Below, piece after piece: positions 40,149 to 49,789 of a stretch of 64,000 bases of DNA (position 1 is the first letter of the stretch; every line of letters begins with the position of its first letter). Below the pieces are notes generated by a model. That model ran no database searches and was not told the origin of the DNA. It was given only the letters and a program-made list of their open reading frames with translations. Source of the stretch: Ciceribacter sichuanensis (GTDB taxonomy: Bacteria > Pseudomonadota > Alphaproteobacteria > Rhizobiales > Rhizobiaceae). The stretch covers positions 1,054,001 to 1,118,000 of the forward strand of contig NZ_JAMXLX010000001.1 of NCBI RefSeq assembly GCF_024055605.1. The letters run 5' to 3'. The translations under genes and the position numbers were made by a program.

Positions 40149-41909
40149 ATGAACCTCTTCGCCGATTTCGAAACGAGAATTAAGAACGCCCTCGAACAGA
40201 TCGACAGCATCAAGGAAAAGCGTTCAACCCTCGATTTCAGCCGCATCGTCGTCGAGCCGCCGCGCGACTCGAGCCACGGCGATGCCGCGACCAATGCCGC
40301 CATGGTTCTGGCCAAGGGCATCGGCACCAATCCTCGCGCACTGGCCGAAGTGATCGGAGACAAGCTGAAGGAGGACGCCGACATCACCGACGTGACTGTC
40401 GCCGGCCCCGGCTTCATCAACATCCGCCTGTCTACCGGCTACTGGCAGCGTCTGCTGTCGACGGTGATCACGGAAGGTACGGATTTCGGCCGCTCATCGC
40501 TCGGCAAGGGCCGCAAGGTCAATGTCGAATACGTATCCGCCAATCCGACGGGGCCGATGCATGTCGGCCATTGCCGCGGCGCTGTCGTTGGCGACGCGCT
40601 GGCCAATCTTCTGGCCTTCGCCGGTTTCGAGGTCGATAAGGAATACTACATCAACGACGCCGGCGCCCAGATCGACGTGCTGGCCCGGTCCGTCTTCCTG
40701 CGTTATCGCGAAGCGCTTGGCGAGGAGATAGGCGAAATCCCGTCCGGTCTTTATCCGGGCGATTATCTCGTCCCGGTCGGGCAGGCGCTGGCTCAGGAAT
40801 ATGGTGTGAAATTGCACCAGATGCCCGAGGAAGACTGGATGGCGATCGTCAAGGAACGCGCCATCGACGCGATGATGGTCATGATTCGCGAGGATCTCGC
40901 GACGCTGAACGTCCACCACGGTATCTTCTTCTCCGAACGTACGCTGCACGCCAACGGTGCCGCCAAGATCCGCACCGCGATCAATGACCTGACCTTCAAG
41001 GGACATGTCTATCGCGGCACGCTGCCGCCGCCGAAGGGCCAGCTGCCGGAAGACTGGGAAGACCGCGAGCAGACGCTGTTTCGCTCCACGGAGGTTGGTG
41101 ACGATATCGACCGTCCGCTGATGAAGTCGGACGGCAGCTACACCTATTTCGCCGCCGACGTCGCCTACTTCAAGGACAAGTTCGATCGCGGTTATTCCGA
41201 GATGATCTATGTGCTCGGCGCCGACCATGGCGGCTACGTCAAGCGTCTGGAAGCGGTCAATCGCGCCGTCTCGGAAGGCAAGTCGAAGCTCACCGTGCTG
41301 CTGTGCCAGCTCGTCAAGCTCTACCGTGAAGGTGAGCCGGTGAAGATGTCCAAACGTTCGGGCGACTTCGTGACCCTGCGTGACGTCGTGGAAGAGGTAG
41401 GCCGCGATCCGGTCCGCTTCATGATGCTCTATCGCAAGAATTCCGAGCCGCTGGACTTCGACTTCGCAAAGGTGACCGAACAGTCCAAGGATAATCCGGT
41501 CTTCTACGTGCAGTATGCCCATGCCCGCTGCATGTCGGTCTTCCGGCAGGCGCGTGAAGCTTTCCCGGATCTGGACATCGACGGTCTCGATTTTGCCTCT
41601 GCCGTGAAAGGCCAGATCAACGATCCTGCCGAGCTGCAGCTTATCGCCAAACTCGCCGAATATCCCCGGATTATTGAGGCTGCAGCCCAGTCTCAGGAGC
41701 CTCACAGGCTTGCTTTTTATCTCTACGATCTGGCAAGTTCTTTCCATGCTCACTGGAACAAGGGCAAGGATTCGCCCGAATTACGTTTTGTTAACGATAA
41801 ACATCGACAATTGAGCATCGCCAGGCTTGGGCTGGTGCATGCTGTCGCCTCTGTTCTGAAGTCCGGATTGTCCATAACTGGCACTGAAGCTCCGGTAGAA
41901 ATGCGATAG
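40149..41909 (+). CDS. argS: Arginyl-tRNA synthetase
   Basis: 586 residues. Class I: HVGH in [20 protein letters not shown] near residue 138 and [14 protein letters not shown] near residue 398; N-terminal Add-1 domain and C-terminal DALR anticodon-binding domain ([17 protein letters not shown]) are intact. Charges tRNA-Arg. The start at [10 protein letters not shown] has CAGGT upstream; the first 14 residues of the open frame are not family-like. Followed 65 bases later by the SPOR gene. Confidence 0.96.
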   Translation: MNLFADFETRIKNALEQIDSIKEKRSTLDFSRIVVEPPRDSSHGDAATNAAMVLAKGIGTNPRALAEVIGDKLKEDADITDVTVAGPGFINIRLSTGYWQRLLSTVITEGTDFGRSSLGKGRKVNVEYVSANPTGPMHVGHCRGAVVGDALANLLAFAGFEVDKEYYINDAGAQIDVLARSVFLRYREALGEEIGEIPSGLYPGDYLVPVGQALAQEYGVKLHQMPEEDWMAIVKERAIDAMMVMIREDLATLNVHHGIFFSERTLHANGAAKIRTAINDLTFKGHVYRGTLPPPKGQLPEDWEDREQTLFRSTEVGDDIDRPLMKSDGSYTYFAADVAYFKDKFDRGYSEMIYVLGADHGGYVKRLEAVNRAVSEGKSKLTVLLCQLVKLYREGEPVKMSKRSGDFVTLRDVVEEVGRDPVRFMMLYRKNSEPLDFDFAKVTEQSKDNPVFYVQYAHARCMSVFRQAREAFPDLDIDGLDFASAVKGQINDPAELQLIAKLAEYPRIIEAAAQSQEPHRLAFYLYDLASSFHAHWNKGKDSPELRFVNDKHRQLSIARLGLVHAVASVLKSGLSITGTEAPVEMR

Positions 41910-41974
41910 TATCGTCACCATTTCCCCACATTGCACTGGCAAGCGTTTTGTCGCGTAAGTGAGTGGAAGTTGTA

Positions 41975-44833
41975 ATGGTACAAAAGCAAGCAGCCTACAG
42001 CAGCCGATATGGCAATGACAGCTTTGCGGACGACGATCCGTTGGCTGAGCTTGCTCGTATCGTCGGCTTCGAGCCGGCGGAGCCTCAGGTGTCCGCCCCG
42101 GCAGCGCGCGTGTCTCCGTCCGACGAAGATCACTTCAATCTTGAAGACGAACTGCTGCGCGAATTTGAGGTCTATGATGCTCCGCAGCCGGTAGAGCCGG
42201 CTGTCGTGCGGGCCGAAGAGGCGCCGGCGGTCCCGTCGGCTCCCCGCGTGGAAGATACGTATCGCGAGCCGGAAGTCTCTCCGTCCTACTCTGCTCCCGA
42301 ACCCTCTTATGATAGTTATCGCGAAGAGCCGTCCTTCGACGTCGATCTGGCCGATGAGCTTGAGCTTGCGGTTTCCGAGCCGGAAGAGGAGGCTTACTGG
42401 CAGCGGGTCGCTCCCGTAGCGGCTCCAGCTCCTGTAGCAGTTTCGGCGCCGGAGACGGAAACTGCCTCTCGCTTCCGTCTTCCTCTCGCCAATTTTTCGA
42501 CGGCCCCGCCGGTGTCCGCCGCGCGCAATGTGCAGCCGGTCGAGCCTGTTGTCTCGGTCCCATCGCAGACGGTTGCTGCGGCCAGGGCCGACGAGGGCGA
42601 TTTCGCGCTCGACGATTTCTCGCTGGAAGCCGAGCTACCGGCTGAGGATTTCGACTGGTCTCCGGCCTCGCAGGTCGCCTCATCCGTCGCAGAGCCGGTA
42701 AAGGCTGATGCCAGGGTCGATGATTTCTTCGGTTTCGACGACTTGATTGCGGAAGCGGATGGCGGAAGGGCACCTGTTGCGCAATCCGCGCCGGTGCCTC
42801 CTGCCGCACCCGTTGCGCGCGCCGAACCGTCGTTCACCTTTTCCTTTGCCGACGAATTGGCCGCCGGCGAGGCAAAGGCGCCGGCACCGGTCTCTCAGGT
42901 ATCGTTCAGCTCTCAACCTGCCGCAGCGCCGGTGGTGTCGTCGCCTGTACGTCAGGCCATCGAAGACGAGACTTTCGATCCCTTCGCCGATTCCGAATTC
43001 GATCTGCAGCTCGACGATATCGAACTGGATCTCTCCGACATCGAGGCCGATGCCGATATGCGCGCCGCCCGGCCCGTGGCCCCGGCGCCTGTCGCAGCGG
43101 TTGCGCCGCGCCCGCAGGCTGTCGTTCAGCCTGCGCGGATGATCGAGCCGACCTTTGCCGTGGAGCCCGTGCGTGCAGCACCTCAGCCGCGTGCGCCGGA
43201 GCGTGCCGTCGTCGAGCCATCGTTCGATCTGACCGACGAGCCGCTGCCTTTCGATCCGACCGAGATCGCCGAACAGGAGGAGCACCCGGAATCTGTCGCG
43301 GAAATGGACGTGCCGGAAGTTCCTGTTCCGGAAGCCAAGGAGCCGCCGGCGGCTTTCCATCACGACTACGATCTCGACCTTGACACCGAGCTTGCCTCAC
43401 TGTTCGAAGAAGCCGCAGCTCCGGCTCCGGTCGCTCCCTCGCGGGTTCATCTGGCTGCTCCTGTCGCGGCAGCAGCGACGGTCGCCGCAGCCTCGGCTGC
43501 CGCACCCGCAAAGGCCCCGGTTGCTTCACAGCAGGCGCCGCTCGATGACTTTGACGCTTTCGAACGGGCGCTGGAAGAAGATTTCCGTCGAACCCTGAGC
43601 AAGCCAGAGGAATACAGGGGCAATAATGCTTCCGGCCGTATCAACATTCCGCTTGAGCCGCAGGAAGGCATTGCCGCCGCGCGCAGCTCGACCCGTCGGC
43701 TTCTTTTGACGGGCTCTGCCGTTGCCGTTGTTCTCCTGCTCGGCGCGGGCGGGCTTTATGCCTGGCTCAGCGGATCGAGCGTTCCGGGTATCTCGTCCGG
43801 CACGCCGCCGGTCATCACGGCTGACAAGGAGCCGGTCAAGGTGGTTCCGGAAGACCGGGGCGGCAAGTCTGTTCCGAACCAGGACAAGGCCGTCTACGAC
43901 CGCGTCGCAGGCGCTGGCGTTGAAGAGCCGAAGCAGCAGAACCTGATTTCCTCCAGCGAGGAGCCGGTGGATGTCGTCCAGAAGACGCTGATCCCGGAAA
44001 CGCTTCCGCTGGAAGGCGAAAACGACACTGAGGCAATGGGTACTCCTGTCGGCGAGACAGAAGATCCGCGTCTGCTGCCGTCCGGGAACCAGACGGAGGC
44101 TCAGGCTGATTCTGATGGCGACCAGACGACGATCACACCGCGCAAGGTGCGCACCATGATCGTCCGTCCGGACGGCACCCTCGTCGCGCAGGAAACGCCG
44201 GCCGAGCCGGAACCGATCCAGCCGGCTGCTGCCGAAAAGACGACGGCACCGGCCGCTGAAACCAAGTCGGCACTTGCCGCACCGACCAGCGGGCGTGTTC
44301 AGCCGGCGGAACCCACAGCGCCGGCTGTAACTCCTGCTCCTGTGAAGGAAGTGGCCCCGGTTACAGAACAGGCGACTGCCGTGCCGACCGCACGGCCAAC
44401 TGCGCCTGCCGCAAGCCCGGCCAGCAAGCCGGCAACGGTCGCAGCTCCGGCAGCAGCTGCCGCTCCGGCAAAGCCGGTTGCCACCGAAACGGCGGCAGCA
44501 GCTCCGGCTCCGTCCGCGCCCGCTCCGGCTCCGTCCGCGCCCGCTCCGGCTCCGTCCGCACCCGCTCCGGCGCCTGCCGCCGCAGCCCCCGGCAGCTACT
44601 TCATCCAGGTCGCTTCGCTTCCTTCCGAAGCCGAGGCGGAGAAGTCCTACAAGAGCATTTCGGGCAAGTTCGCGAGCGTCGTGGGTGGTCACGCCTACGA
44701 GATCAAGAAGGCCGAAATCGCCGGCAAGGGCACTTACTACCGCGTCCGTATCTCGGCCGGCAGCAAGGCGGATGCCCAGTCGCTTTGCGAGCGTTACAAG
44801 GCCGCTGGCGGAAGCTGCCTGGTCACCAAATAA
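41975..44833 (+). CDS. Large SPOR-domain membrane protein
   Basis: 952 residues. Long cytoplasmic, acidic, Pro/Ala/Glu-rich N-terminal region (about 1-570), one transmembrane helix (LLLTGSAVAVVLLLGAGGLYAW, in parts, near residue 575), a Pro/Ala-rich periplasmic linker and a C-terminal SPOR domain (SYFIQVASLPSEAEAEKSYK ... YYRVRISAGSKADAQSLCER). SPOR domains bind denuded septal peptidoglycan, so this is likely a division-site or cell-wall protein. Acidic motifs such as FALDDFSLEAELP, DFFGFDDL and FDLQLDDIELDLSD recur in the N-terminal region and may be protein-docking sites. A 21-bp repeat lies in the linker. Between argS and nagZ, ending with its own terminator. Confidence 0.88.
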   Translation: MVQKQAAYSSRYGNDSFADDDPLAELARIVGFEPAEPQVSAPAARVSPSDEDHFNLEDELLREFEVYDAPQPVEPAVVRAEEAPAVPSAPRVEDTYREPEVSPSYSAPEPSYDSYREEPSFDVDLADELELAVSEPEEEAYWQRVAPVAAPAPVAVSAPETETASRFRLPLANFSTAPPVSAARNVQPVEPVVSVPSQTVAAARADEGDFALDDFSLEAELPAEDFDWSPASQVASSVAEPVKADARVDDFFGFDDLIAEADGGRAPVAQSAPVPPAAPVARAEPSFTFSFADELAAGEAKAPAPVSQVSFSSQPAAAPVVSSPVRQAIEDETFDPFADSEFDLQLDDIELDLSDIEADADMRAARPVAPAPVAAVAPRPQAVVQPARMIEPTFAVEPVRAAPQPRAPERAVVEPSFDLTDEPLPFDPTEIAEQEEHPESVAEMDVPEVPVPEAKEPPAAFHHDYDLDLDTELASLFEEAAAPAPVAPSRVHLAAPVAAAATVAAASAAAPAKAPVASQQAPLDDFDAFERALEEDFRRTLSKPEEYRGNNASGRINIPLEPQEGIAAARSSTRRLLLTGSAVAVVLLLGAGGLYAWLSGSSVPGISSGTPPVITADKEPVKVVPEDRGGKSVPNQDKAVYDRVAGAGVEEPKQQNLISSSEEPVDVVQKTLIPETLPLEGENDTEAMGTPVGETEDPRLLPSGNQTEAQADSDGDQTTITPRKVRTMIVRPDGTLVAQETPAEPEPIQPAAAEKTTAPAAETKSALAAPTSGRVQPAEPTAPAVTPAPVKEVAPVTEQATAVPTARPTAPAASPASKPATVAAPAAAAAPAKPVATETAAAAPAPSAPAPAPSAPAPAPSAPAPAPAAAAPGSYFIQVASLPSEAEAEKSYKSISGKFASVVGGHAYEIKKAEIAGKGTYYRVRISAGSKADAQSLCERYKAAGGSCLVTK
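44504..44566 (+). repeat. 21-bp minisatellite inside the SPOR gene, three units
   Basis: Unit CCGGCTCCGTCCGCGCCCGC plus T, repeated three times (one mismatch in the third), encoding an APAPSAP-type periplasmic linker. In-frame copy changes would only lengthen or shorten the linker. Confidence 0.85.
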
Positions 44834-44859
44834 GGGCGGCCGTTCCGAAGTTTGGAAAA

Positions 44860-44893
44860 GAGGCGGAAACCTTGGGTTTTCGCCTCCTTTTTT
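44860..44893 (+). terminator. Rho-independent terminator after the SPOR gene
   Basis: Stem GAGGCGGAAACC / GGTTTTCGCCTC (one G-T pair) with a three-base loop, followed by CTTTTTT. Confidence 0.88.
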
Positions 44894-44949
44894 GTGTATG
44901 ACGCTCTGTAGCGCTTCGGCTTTGCAACCATCCCTTCTATGATTCGCTC

Positions 44950-45978
44950 ATGACCCAAGAATACGCCCCGGCGAAAGCCATGATCCTCGGCTGCAGCGGC
45001 CTTTCGCTGACTGCGGACGAAAAGTCCCTTTATCGCGACGAGCAGCCCTGGGGCTTCATCGTCTTTGCCCGTAACCTTTCTGAGCCGGCGCAGATAAGCG
45101 ATCTCGTGGCCGAAATGCGTGACACCGTCGGTGGGCGCAACGCTCCGGTCCTGATCGATCAGGAAGGCGGACGGGTACAGCGCATCCGCGAGCCGATCGT
45201 GCCACGCTACCCGTCGGCTGCCGTACTCGGAGAACTTTACCGGCGTGACAAGGCGCTCGGCCTGCGCGCGGCGTGGCTGATGTCGCGCCTCCATGCTTTC
45301 GATCTTCTGAAGCTCGGCATCAATGTCGACTGCCTACCGGTGCTCGATGTGCCGGTAGAAGGTGCAAGCAATGTCATCGGCGACCGGGCCTATGGCACCG
45401 ATCCGGTGACGGTCGGCGAGATGGGCGAGGCGGCCGCTGCGGGCCTGAAAGCCGGCGGCGTGCTGCCGGTGATGAAGCATGTGCCCGGTCACGGCCGCGG
45501 TATGGCGGACAGCCATCATGAATTGCCGGTCGTAACGACCTCCCATGAAGATCTCTCGGCGCATGATTTTCCGCCGTTCCGCCGGTTGCGCAACGAATTG
45601 ATGGCGATGAGCGCGCATGTGGTATACTCCGCCATCGATCCGGATCATCCGGCATCGACGTCGAAGGTGGTGATTGACCAAATCATCCGCGGCGAGATCG
45701 GTTTCGATGGATTGCTGATGTCCGATGACGTGTCGATGAATGCCCTGAAGGGAACGATAGCCGAGCGCGCCGCCGCAATCGTTGCCGGTGGCTGCGATGT
45801 CGTTCTCCACTGCAATGGAGTGATGGAGGAGATGCGTGCGGTTGTCGCCACAGCACCCGTGCTCTCCGGCAAGGCTAAGGCGCGTGCAGATGCCGTTGAA
45901 AGGGCCTTCGGCCAGGTCGATCTCTATGCAGAAGCCGATATCCGTAATGAATTCGATGGGTTGAGGGCTACCGCCTGA
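44950..45978 (+). CDS. nagZ: Beta-N-acetylhexosaminidase (GH3) of peptidoglycan recycling
   Basis: 342 residues, glycoside hydrolase family 3. The NagZ signature KHVPGHG with its catalytic-acid His is at about 177-183, the nucleophile Asp in LLMSDDVSMNAL, and IDQEGGRVQRI near the N terminus is also typical. Removes GlcNAc from GlcNAc-anhydroMurNAc peptides in the cytoplasm and produces the inducers of AmpC-type responses. First gene of a co-directional run: its TGA overlaps the scpA ATG by one base (TGATG), so nagZ and scpA are translationally coupled. Confidence 0.93.
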   Translation: MTQEYAPAKAMILGCSGLSLTADEKSLYRDEQPWGFIVFARNLSEPAQISDLVAEMRDTVGGRNAPVLIDQEGGRVQRIREPIVPRYPSAAVLGELYRRDKALGLRAAWLMSRLHAFDLLKLGINVDCLPVLDVPVEGASNVIGDRAYGTDPVTVGEMGEAAAAGLKAGGVLPVMKHVPGHGRGMADSHHELPVVTTSHEDLSAHDFPPFRRLRNELMAMSAHVVYSAIDPDHPASTSKVVIDQIIRGEIGFDGLLMSDDVSMNALKGTIAERAAAIVAGGCDVVLHCNGVMEEMRAVVATAPVLSGKAKARADAVERAFGQVDLYAEADIRNEFDGLRATA

Positions 45979-46847
45979 TGTCGCGAACCGGAGCTACGCC
46001 CCCGACTACGGCGCGGAATTCGCCCGCCGGCGCTGGCCCGGCCACACCGATGGATCCGTTGTGGCAGGAAACCTCTGCCGAACGTCTGACGGGCGAACCG
46101 GCTCTCGTGATCGACGTCGCCGGTTTCGAAGGTCCGCTCGACCTTCTTCTGTTTCTTGCGCGCAATCAGAAGGTCGATCTTGCGCGTATCTCGGTGCTGG
46201 CGCTGGCCGAGCAGTATCTGCAGTTCATTGAAAGCGCCCGGCGCATCCGCATCGAGCTTGCCGCCGATTACCTCGTCATGGCTGCGTGGCTCGCCTACCT
46301 GAAATCCCGCATGCTTATTCCGCAGCAGGCCAAGGATGACGGTCCCTCGGGCGAGGAAATGGCGGCAACGCTCGCCTTCCGCCTGAAGCGTCTCGAAGCC
46401 ATGCGCGAGGCTGCGACCCGCCTAATCAATCGTAACCGTCTTGGTCGGGATGTTTATGCGCGCGGTGCGCCGGAACATGTGCCGACCCGCGTCGAAAATT
46501 CCTACGAGGCCACGCTTTACGACCTGCTGACGGCCTACGCCGCCCTTCGCCAGCGGCAGGCAATCACCCAGGTGACGATAGAGCGGCGCAAGGTGTGGGC
46601 CCTGTCGGATGCGCGGGCCATTCTGACGCGCATGATCGGCGAAATCGCCGACTGGACGGCGCTCGAGCAATACCTGCTGCGTTACCTTACCTCGGAAGAG
46701 GAAAGGGTGACCGCGATTGCCAGCGCTTTCGCCGCCTCGCTCGAACTTGTGCGCGAGGGCAGGCTGGAGATCCGTCAGGAAGGCGCTTTCCAGCCGATCT
46801 ATATGCGCGGCGGCCCGCGTGCTACCGACCTCTCGTCGGTGGAATAG
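45978..46847 (+). CDS. scpA: Segregation and condensation protein A
   Basis: 289 residues. ScpA/kleisin family: VIDVAGFEGPLDLLLFLARNQKVDLARISVL (in parts) is the N-terminal SMC-neck-binding helix, and the C-terminal winged helix binds the SMC head. About 40 extra residues at the N terminus are common in alphaproteobacteria. Works with ScpB and SMC in chromosome condensation and segregation. Coupled to nagZ by overlap and followed after five bases by scpB. Confidence 0.93.
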   Translation: MSRTGATPPTTARNSPAGAGPATPMDPLWQETSAERLTGEPALVIDVAGFEGPLDLLLFLARNQKVDLARISVLALAEQYLQFIESARRIRIELAADYLVMAAWLAYLKSRMLIPQQAKDDGPSGEEMAATLAFRLKRLEAMREAATRLINRNRLGRDVYARGAPEHVPTRVENSYEATLYDLLTAYAALRQRQAITQVTIERRKVWALSDARAILTRMIGEIADWTALEQYLLRYLTSEEERVTAIASAFAASLELVREGRLEIRQEGAFQPIYMRGGPRATDLSSVE

Positions 46848-46852
46848 GACGC

Positions 46853-47593
46853 ATGATGGGAGAGCCGCAGGATCAGGATTTCTTCGAGGCCGAAGCCGAG
46901 GCTTCGGATGAGCCGGCCCCGCCGAGAGCCGAGAGCCTGCGCCTGGAAAACGAGGCCATGCGGATCGCCGAGGCGCTGGTGTTTGCCTCCGCCGAACCGG
47001 TATCCGAAAACTTCATTGGCGACCGTCTGCCGCGCGGAACCGATGTCCGCGCCATCATGAAGCGCCTGAAGGATGACTATGCCGGGCGCGGGGTCAACCT
47101 GCTGCAGGTCGACGATCACTGGGCTTTCCGCACTGCCGCCGATCTTTCCTTTGCCATTCGCAGGGATGATACCGAGGCAAAAAAGCTGTCCCGCGCCGCT
47201 CTCGAGGTGCTGGCGATCATCGCCTACCACCAGCCGGTCACCCGCGCTGAAATCGAGGATATTCGCGGTGTCCAGACATCCAAGGGTACGCTGGATGTGC
47301 TGATGGAGGCGGGCTGGGTGCGTTTTCGCGGTCGCCGCCGTACACCGGGGCGGCCTGTGACACTTGGTACGACACGGGATTTTCTCGATCATTTCGGTCT
47401 GGAGGAGCTGCGCGACCTGCCGGGTCTCGAAGAACTCAAGGGGGCGGGGCTGCTCTCTGGTCGCATTCCGCCCAACATCTCCGTGCCACTGCCGATCGGC
47501 AATGACGACCTTGCCGAGGACGAGGATCCCATCACCCAACTCGATCTTGAAGAACTCGGTCTCTTGACACCGGGCGGTGAAGCGGACGAATAG
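46853..47593 (+). CDS. scpB: Segregation and condensation protein B
   Basis: 246 residues. Tandem winged-helix ScpB: AMRIAEALVFASAEPVSE at the start of domain one and LSRAALEVLAIIAYHQPVTRAEIEDIRGV (in parts) in domain two, the family hallmark, then TLGTTRDFLDHFGL. Dimer that stabilises ScpA. Tandem ATGs at 46853 and 46856 follow AGGA, so the exact start is uncertain by one codon. The 86 codons upstream in the same open frame overlap scpA and are spurious. Confidence 0.93.
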   Translation: MMGEPQDQDFFEAEAEASDEPAPPRAESLRLENEAMRIAEALVFASAEPVSENFIGDRLPRGTDVRAIMKRLKDDYAGRGVNLLQVDDHWAFRTAADLSFAIRRDDTEAKKLSRAALEVLAIIAYHQPVTRAEIEDIRGVQTSKGTLDVLMEAGWVRFRGRRRTPGRPVTLGTTRDFLDHFGLEELRDLPGLEELKGAGLLSGRIPPNISVPLPIGNDDLAEDEDPITQLDLEELGLLTPGGEADE

Positions 47594-47692
47594 CATCATG
47601 TTTTGTTGGATGACGAGGTTTGCTTTGAAAATGCACGTTGACGGTTCGTCTTCGTCATGCGGCGCATTGACAGTGGCCTTGCGGATGATGGC

Positions 47693-48799
47693 ATGAATTC
47701 GGTCGCGGTCGATGGCACAGAGGCGAGACGCACGGCAGGGGTGACCTTCGCCGCCAGTCTCAGTTTTCAGGATATCCGCCATGGTTATCACGGCAAGGAG
47801 ACCATTCGCGGTGTCTCGTTGACTGCGAAGGCCGGCGAGGTTCTCTGCCTGCTCGGTCCATCGGGATCGGGTAAGACCACGCTTCTGAGGATTGCCGCCG
47901 GGATTGAGGTTCAGTCTTCAGGTCGCCTGTTGATGAACGAGCGGGAGGTTGCCGGTCCCTCCGGCTTTGTCCCTCCCGAGAAGCGCGGCATTGGACTGAT
48001 GTTCCAGGATTTCGCGCTGTTTCCGCATATGAACGTGCTGGACAATGTGCGTTTCGGGCTGACGGCGTTGCCGGCCAGGGAGGCGACGGCGGAAGCCATG
48101 ATCGCGCTGGAGCGCGTCGGGCTCGCCCACTATGCGGATAAATATCCCCACGCGCTTTCGGGCGGGGAGCAGCAGCGCGTGGCGCTTGCCCGCGCCCTTG
48201 CACCACGCCCCGGCATCCTGCTGATGGACGAGCCCTTTTCCGGCCTTGATTCTCGATTAAAAGACACTATTCGTGCCGATACGCTGGCGATCCTGCGCGA
48301 GACGCGAGCAACCGCCGTCGTGGTTACGCATGACGCCGAAGAGGCGATGCGCATGGCTGACCGGATCGCGCTGCTCAGGGACGGCCGTCTTGTACAGGTC
48401 GGGACCTCGGACGATCTTTATCGTCGGCCGACCGATCTTTTCACTGCCGCTTTCTTTTCGGAAATCAACGAGTTTTCCGGCGTGGTGCGTGGCGGTCAGG
48501 TCGAGACGCCGCTTGGAAAGACCGCGGTCTCGGGAATGCAGGAGGGGTGCCCGGTATCCGTTGCGATCCGTCTTTCAGGCATTGTCGTGCGCGAAGAGGG
48601 CGGTGAAATACCGGCGCGTATCCTGTCGCGTCGCTTTCTCGGTGTCGTCGAATTGCTGGAATTGGCGGTTCCCGGGACCGAACGGCCGGTCCGTTCACGC
48701 ATTCGTGCGGACGTTCTGGCGCCGGGATGCAAGGACGTCACGGTAACAGTGAATTCACAGGACATTTTCGTATTTGTAAAACGGGGTGAAACATCTTAA
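47693..48799 (+). CDS. ABC transporter ATP-binding protein, FbpC/PotA-like, without visible partners
   Basis: About 368 residues. Walker A GPSGSGKTT, signature LSGGEQQRVALARAL, Walker B LLMDEPFSGLD and switch His in VVVTHDAEEA are all intact. The C-terminal 120 residues form a TOBE-like regulatory domain, which with VPPEKRGIGLMFQDFALFPHM places it among the ATPases of ferric-iron, polyamine or sugar importers. No permease or binding-protein gene is adjacent; it sits between scpB and tatA. The start is uncertain (ATG 47693, preceded by GGATGATGGC, or ATG 47657). Confidence 0.85.
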   Translation: MNSVAVDGTEARRTAGVTFAASLSFQDIRHGYHGKETIRGVSLTAKAGEVLCLLGPSGSGKTTLLRIAAGIEVQSSGRLLMNEREVAGPSGFVPPEKRGIGLMFQDFALFPHMNVLDNVRFGLTALPAREATAEAMIALERVGLAHYADKYPHALSGGEQQRVALARALAPRPGILLMDEPFSGLDSRLKDTIRADTLAILRETRATAVVVTHDAEEAMRMADRIALLRDGRLVQVGTSDDLYRRPTDLFTAAFFSEINEFSGVVRGGQVETPLGKTAVSGMQEGCPVSVAIRLSGIVVREEGGEIPARILSRRFLGVVELLELAVPGTERPVRSRIRADVLAPGCKDVTVTVNSQDIFVFVKRGETS

Positions 48800-48832
48800 A
48801 TCGATGGGACACGCAAACAAGGAGTGACAGTA

Positions 48833-49030
48833 ATGGGTTCTTTTAGCATGTGGCACTGGCTGATCGTATTGGCCATCGTCCTGTTGCTGTTCGGTCGTGG
48901 CAAGATCCCGGAACTGATGGGTGATGTTGCCAAGGGCATCAAGAGCTTCAAGAAGGGCATGTCCGACGAGGATGCTGATAACCAGGCTCCGGGCAAGACG
49001 GTCGATCACAAGGTCGAAGAAACCAAGTAA
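48833..49030 (+). CDS. tatA: Twin-arginine translocase subunit TatA
   Basis: 65 residues. One N-terminal transmembrane helix ([15 protein letters not shown]), the hinge [23 protein letters not shown] as an amphipathic helix (read in parts), and an acidic tail. TatA oligomers form the translocation element of the Tat system for folded proteins. AAGGAG lies eight bases before the ATG. First gene of tatABC; at least one Tat substrate, the CpdB-like protein, is encoded in this window. Confidence 0.95.
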   Translation: MGSFSMWHWLIVLAIVLLLFGRGKIPELMGDVAKGIKSFKKGMSDEDADNQAPGKTVDHKVEETK

Positions 49031-49078
49031 CGCGTACGGCCGCTCGTCGGCCTCTGATATGGCTTCGGGAGCCTTTTG

Positions 49079-49789
49079 ATGCTGGATGTAGGCTGGAGCG
49101 AGTTACTCGTCATCGCGGTGATCCTGATCGTGGTGGTGGGGCCGAAAGACTTGCCGCCAATGATCCGTGCGTTCGGCAAAATGACCGCGCGACTTCGTCG
49201 TACCGCCGGAGAGTTCCGTGCACAGTTCGACGAAGCCCTGCGGGAGGCTGAACTCGACGATCTTCGTCAGAGCGTGGATGAGGCGCGCAAGCTCAATCCG
49301 GCAACCTCCCTGCGCGATGCGATCAATCCGCTTCGCCAGATGGGCAACGACATCAAGGCCGACCTGCAGAAGGCGACGAAACCCGACAACAAGAGCGTGA
49401 TGCCGCCCGTCGAAGACAAGCCCGCCGAGGCTGCCGCGACACCGGTTCTGCCGGAGGTTCCCGCTACGTTGGTTGGTACCCCGCCCGAGATATCTCAGCC
49501 TGCGCCGGTGGCAACACCGGCCGCTTCTCCGGCTCCCGTCGCAGCGCCGGTGGCGACACCAGATACTGCCGTAGCAGAAATGGTCAAGGCGGCAACTGCC
49601 AAGCCGGCGAGCCGTAGCCGCAAACCCAAGGCGGCTGCCGAACCCGTTCCGGCACCTGCGGTCGACGCAGCAGCCCCCGCCAAGCGGACCCGCAAGCCCG
49701 CTGCTCCCAAGGCAGCCGATGAGGTGGCGCCTGCCAAGGCCGCCAAGACCAGCAAACCCCGTAAGACAAAGACCGAGGACCGTGCATGA
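49079..49789 (+). CDS. tatB: Twin-arginine translocase subunit TatB
   Basis: 236 residues. N-terminal transmembrane helix VGWSELLVIAVILIVVVGPKDLP with the TatB-type Gly-Pro-Lys-Asp hinge, an amphipathic helix (MIRAFGKMTARLRRTAGEFRAQF, in parts), then a long Ala/Pro/Lys-rich tail of about 130 residues (AAPAKRTRKPAAPKA) that is longer than in E. coli and probably disordered. Forms the substrate receptor with TatC. The ATG is at 49079 with GGGAG upstream. Stop overlaps the tatC start by four bases (ATGA). Confidence 0.93.
   Translation: MLDVGWSELLVIAVILIVVVGPKDLPPMIRAFGKMTARLRRTAGEFRAQFDEALREAELDDLRQSVDEARKLNPATSLRDAINPLRQMGNDIKADLQKATKPDNKSVMPPVEDKPAEAAATPVLPEVPATLVGTPPEISQPAPVATPAASPAPVAAPVATPDTAVAEMVKAATAKPASRSRKPKAAAEPVPAPAVDAAAPAKRTRKPAAPKAADEVAPAKAAKTSKPRKTKTEDRA

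Noticed and set aside
44504..44566. Tandem 21-bp units as a CRISPR-like array
   Set aside because: Units are contiguous without spacers and lie in frame inside the SPOR gene linker.
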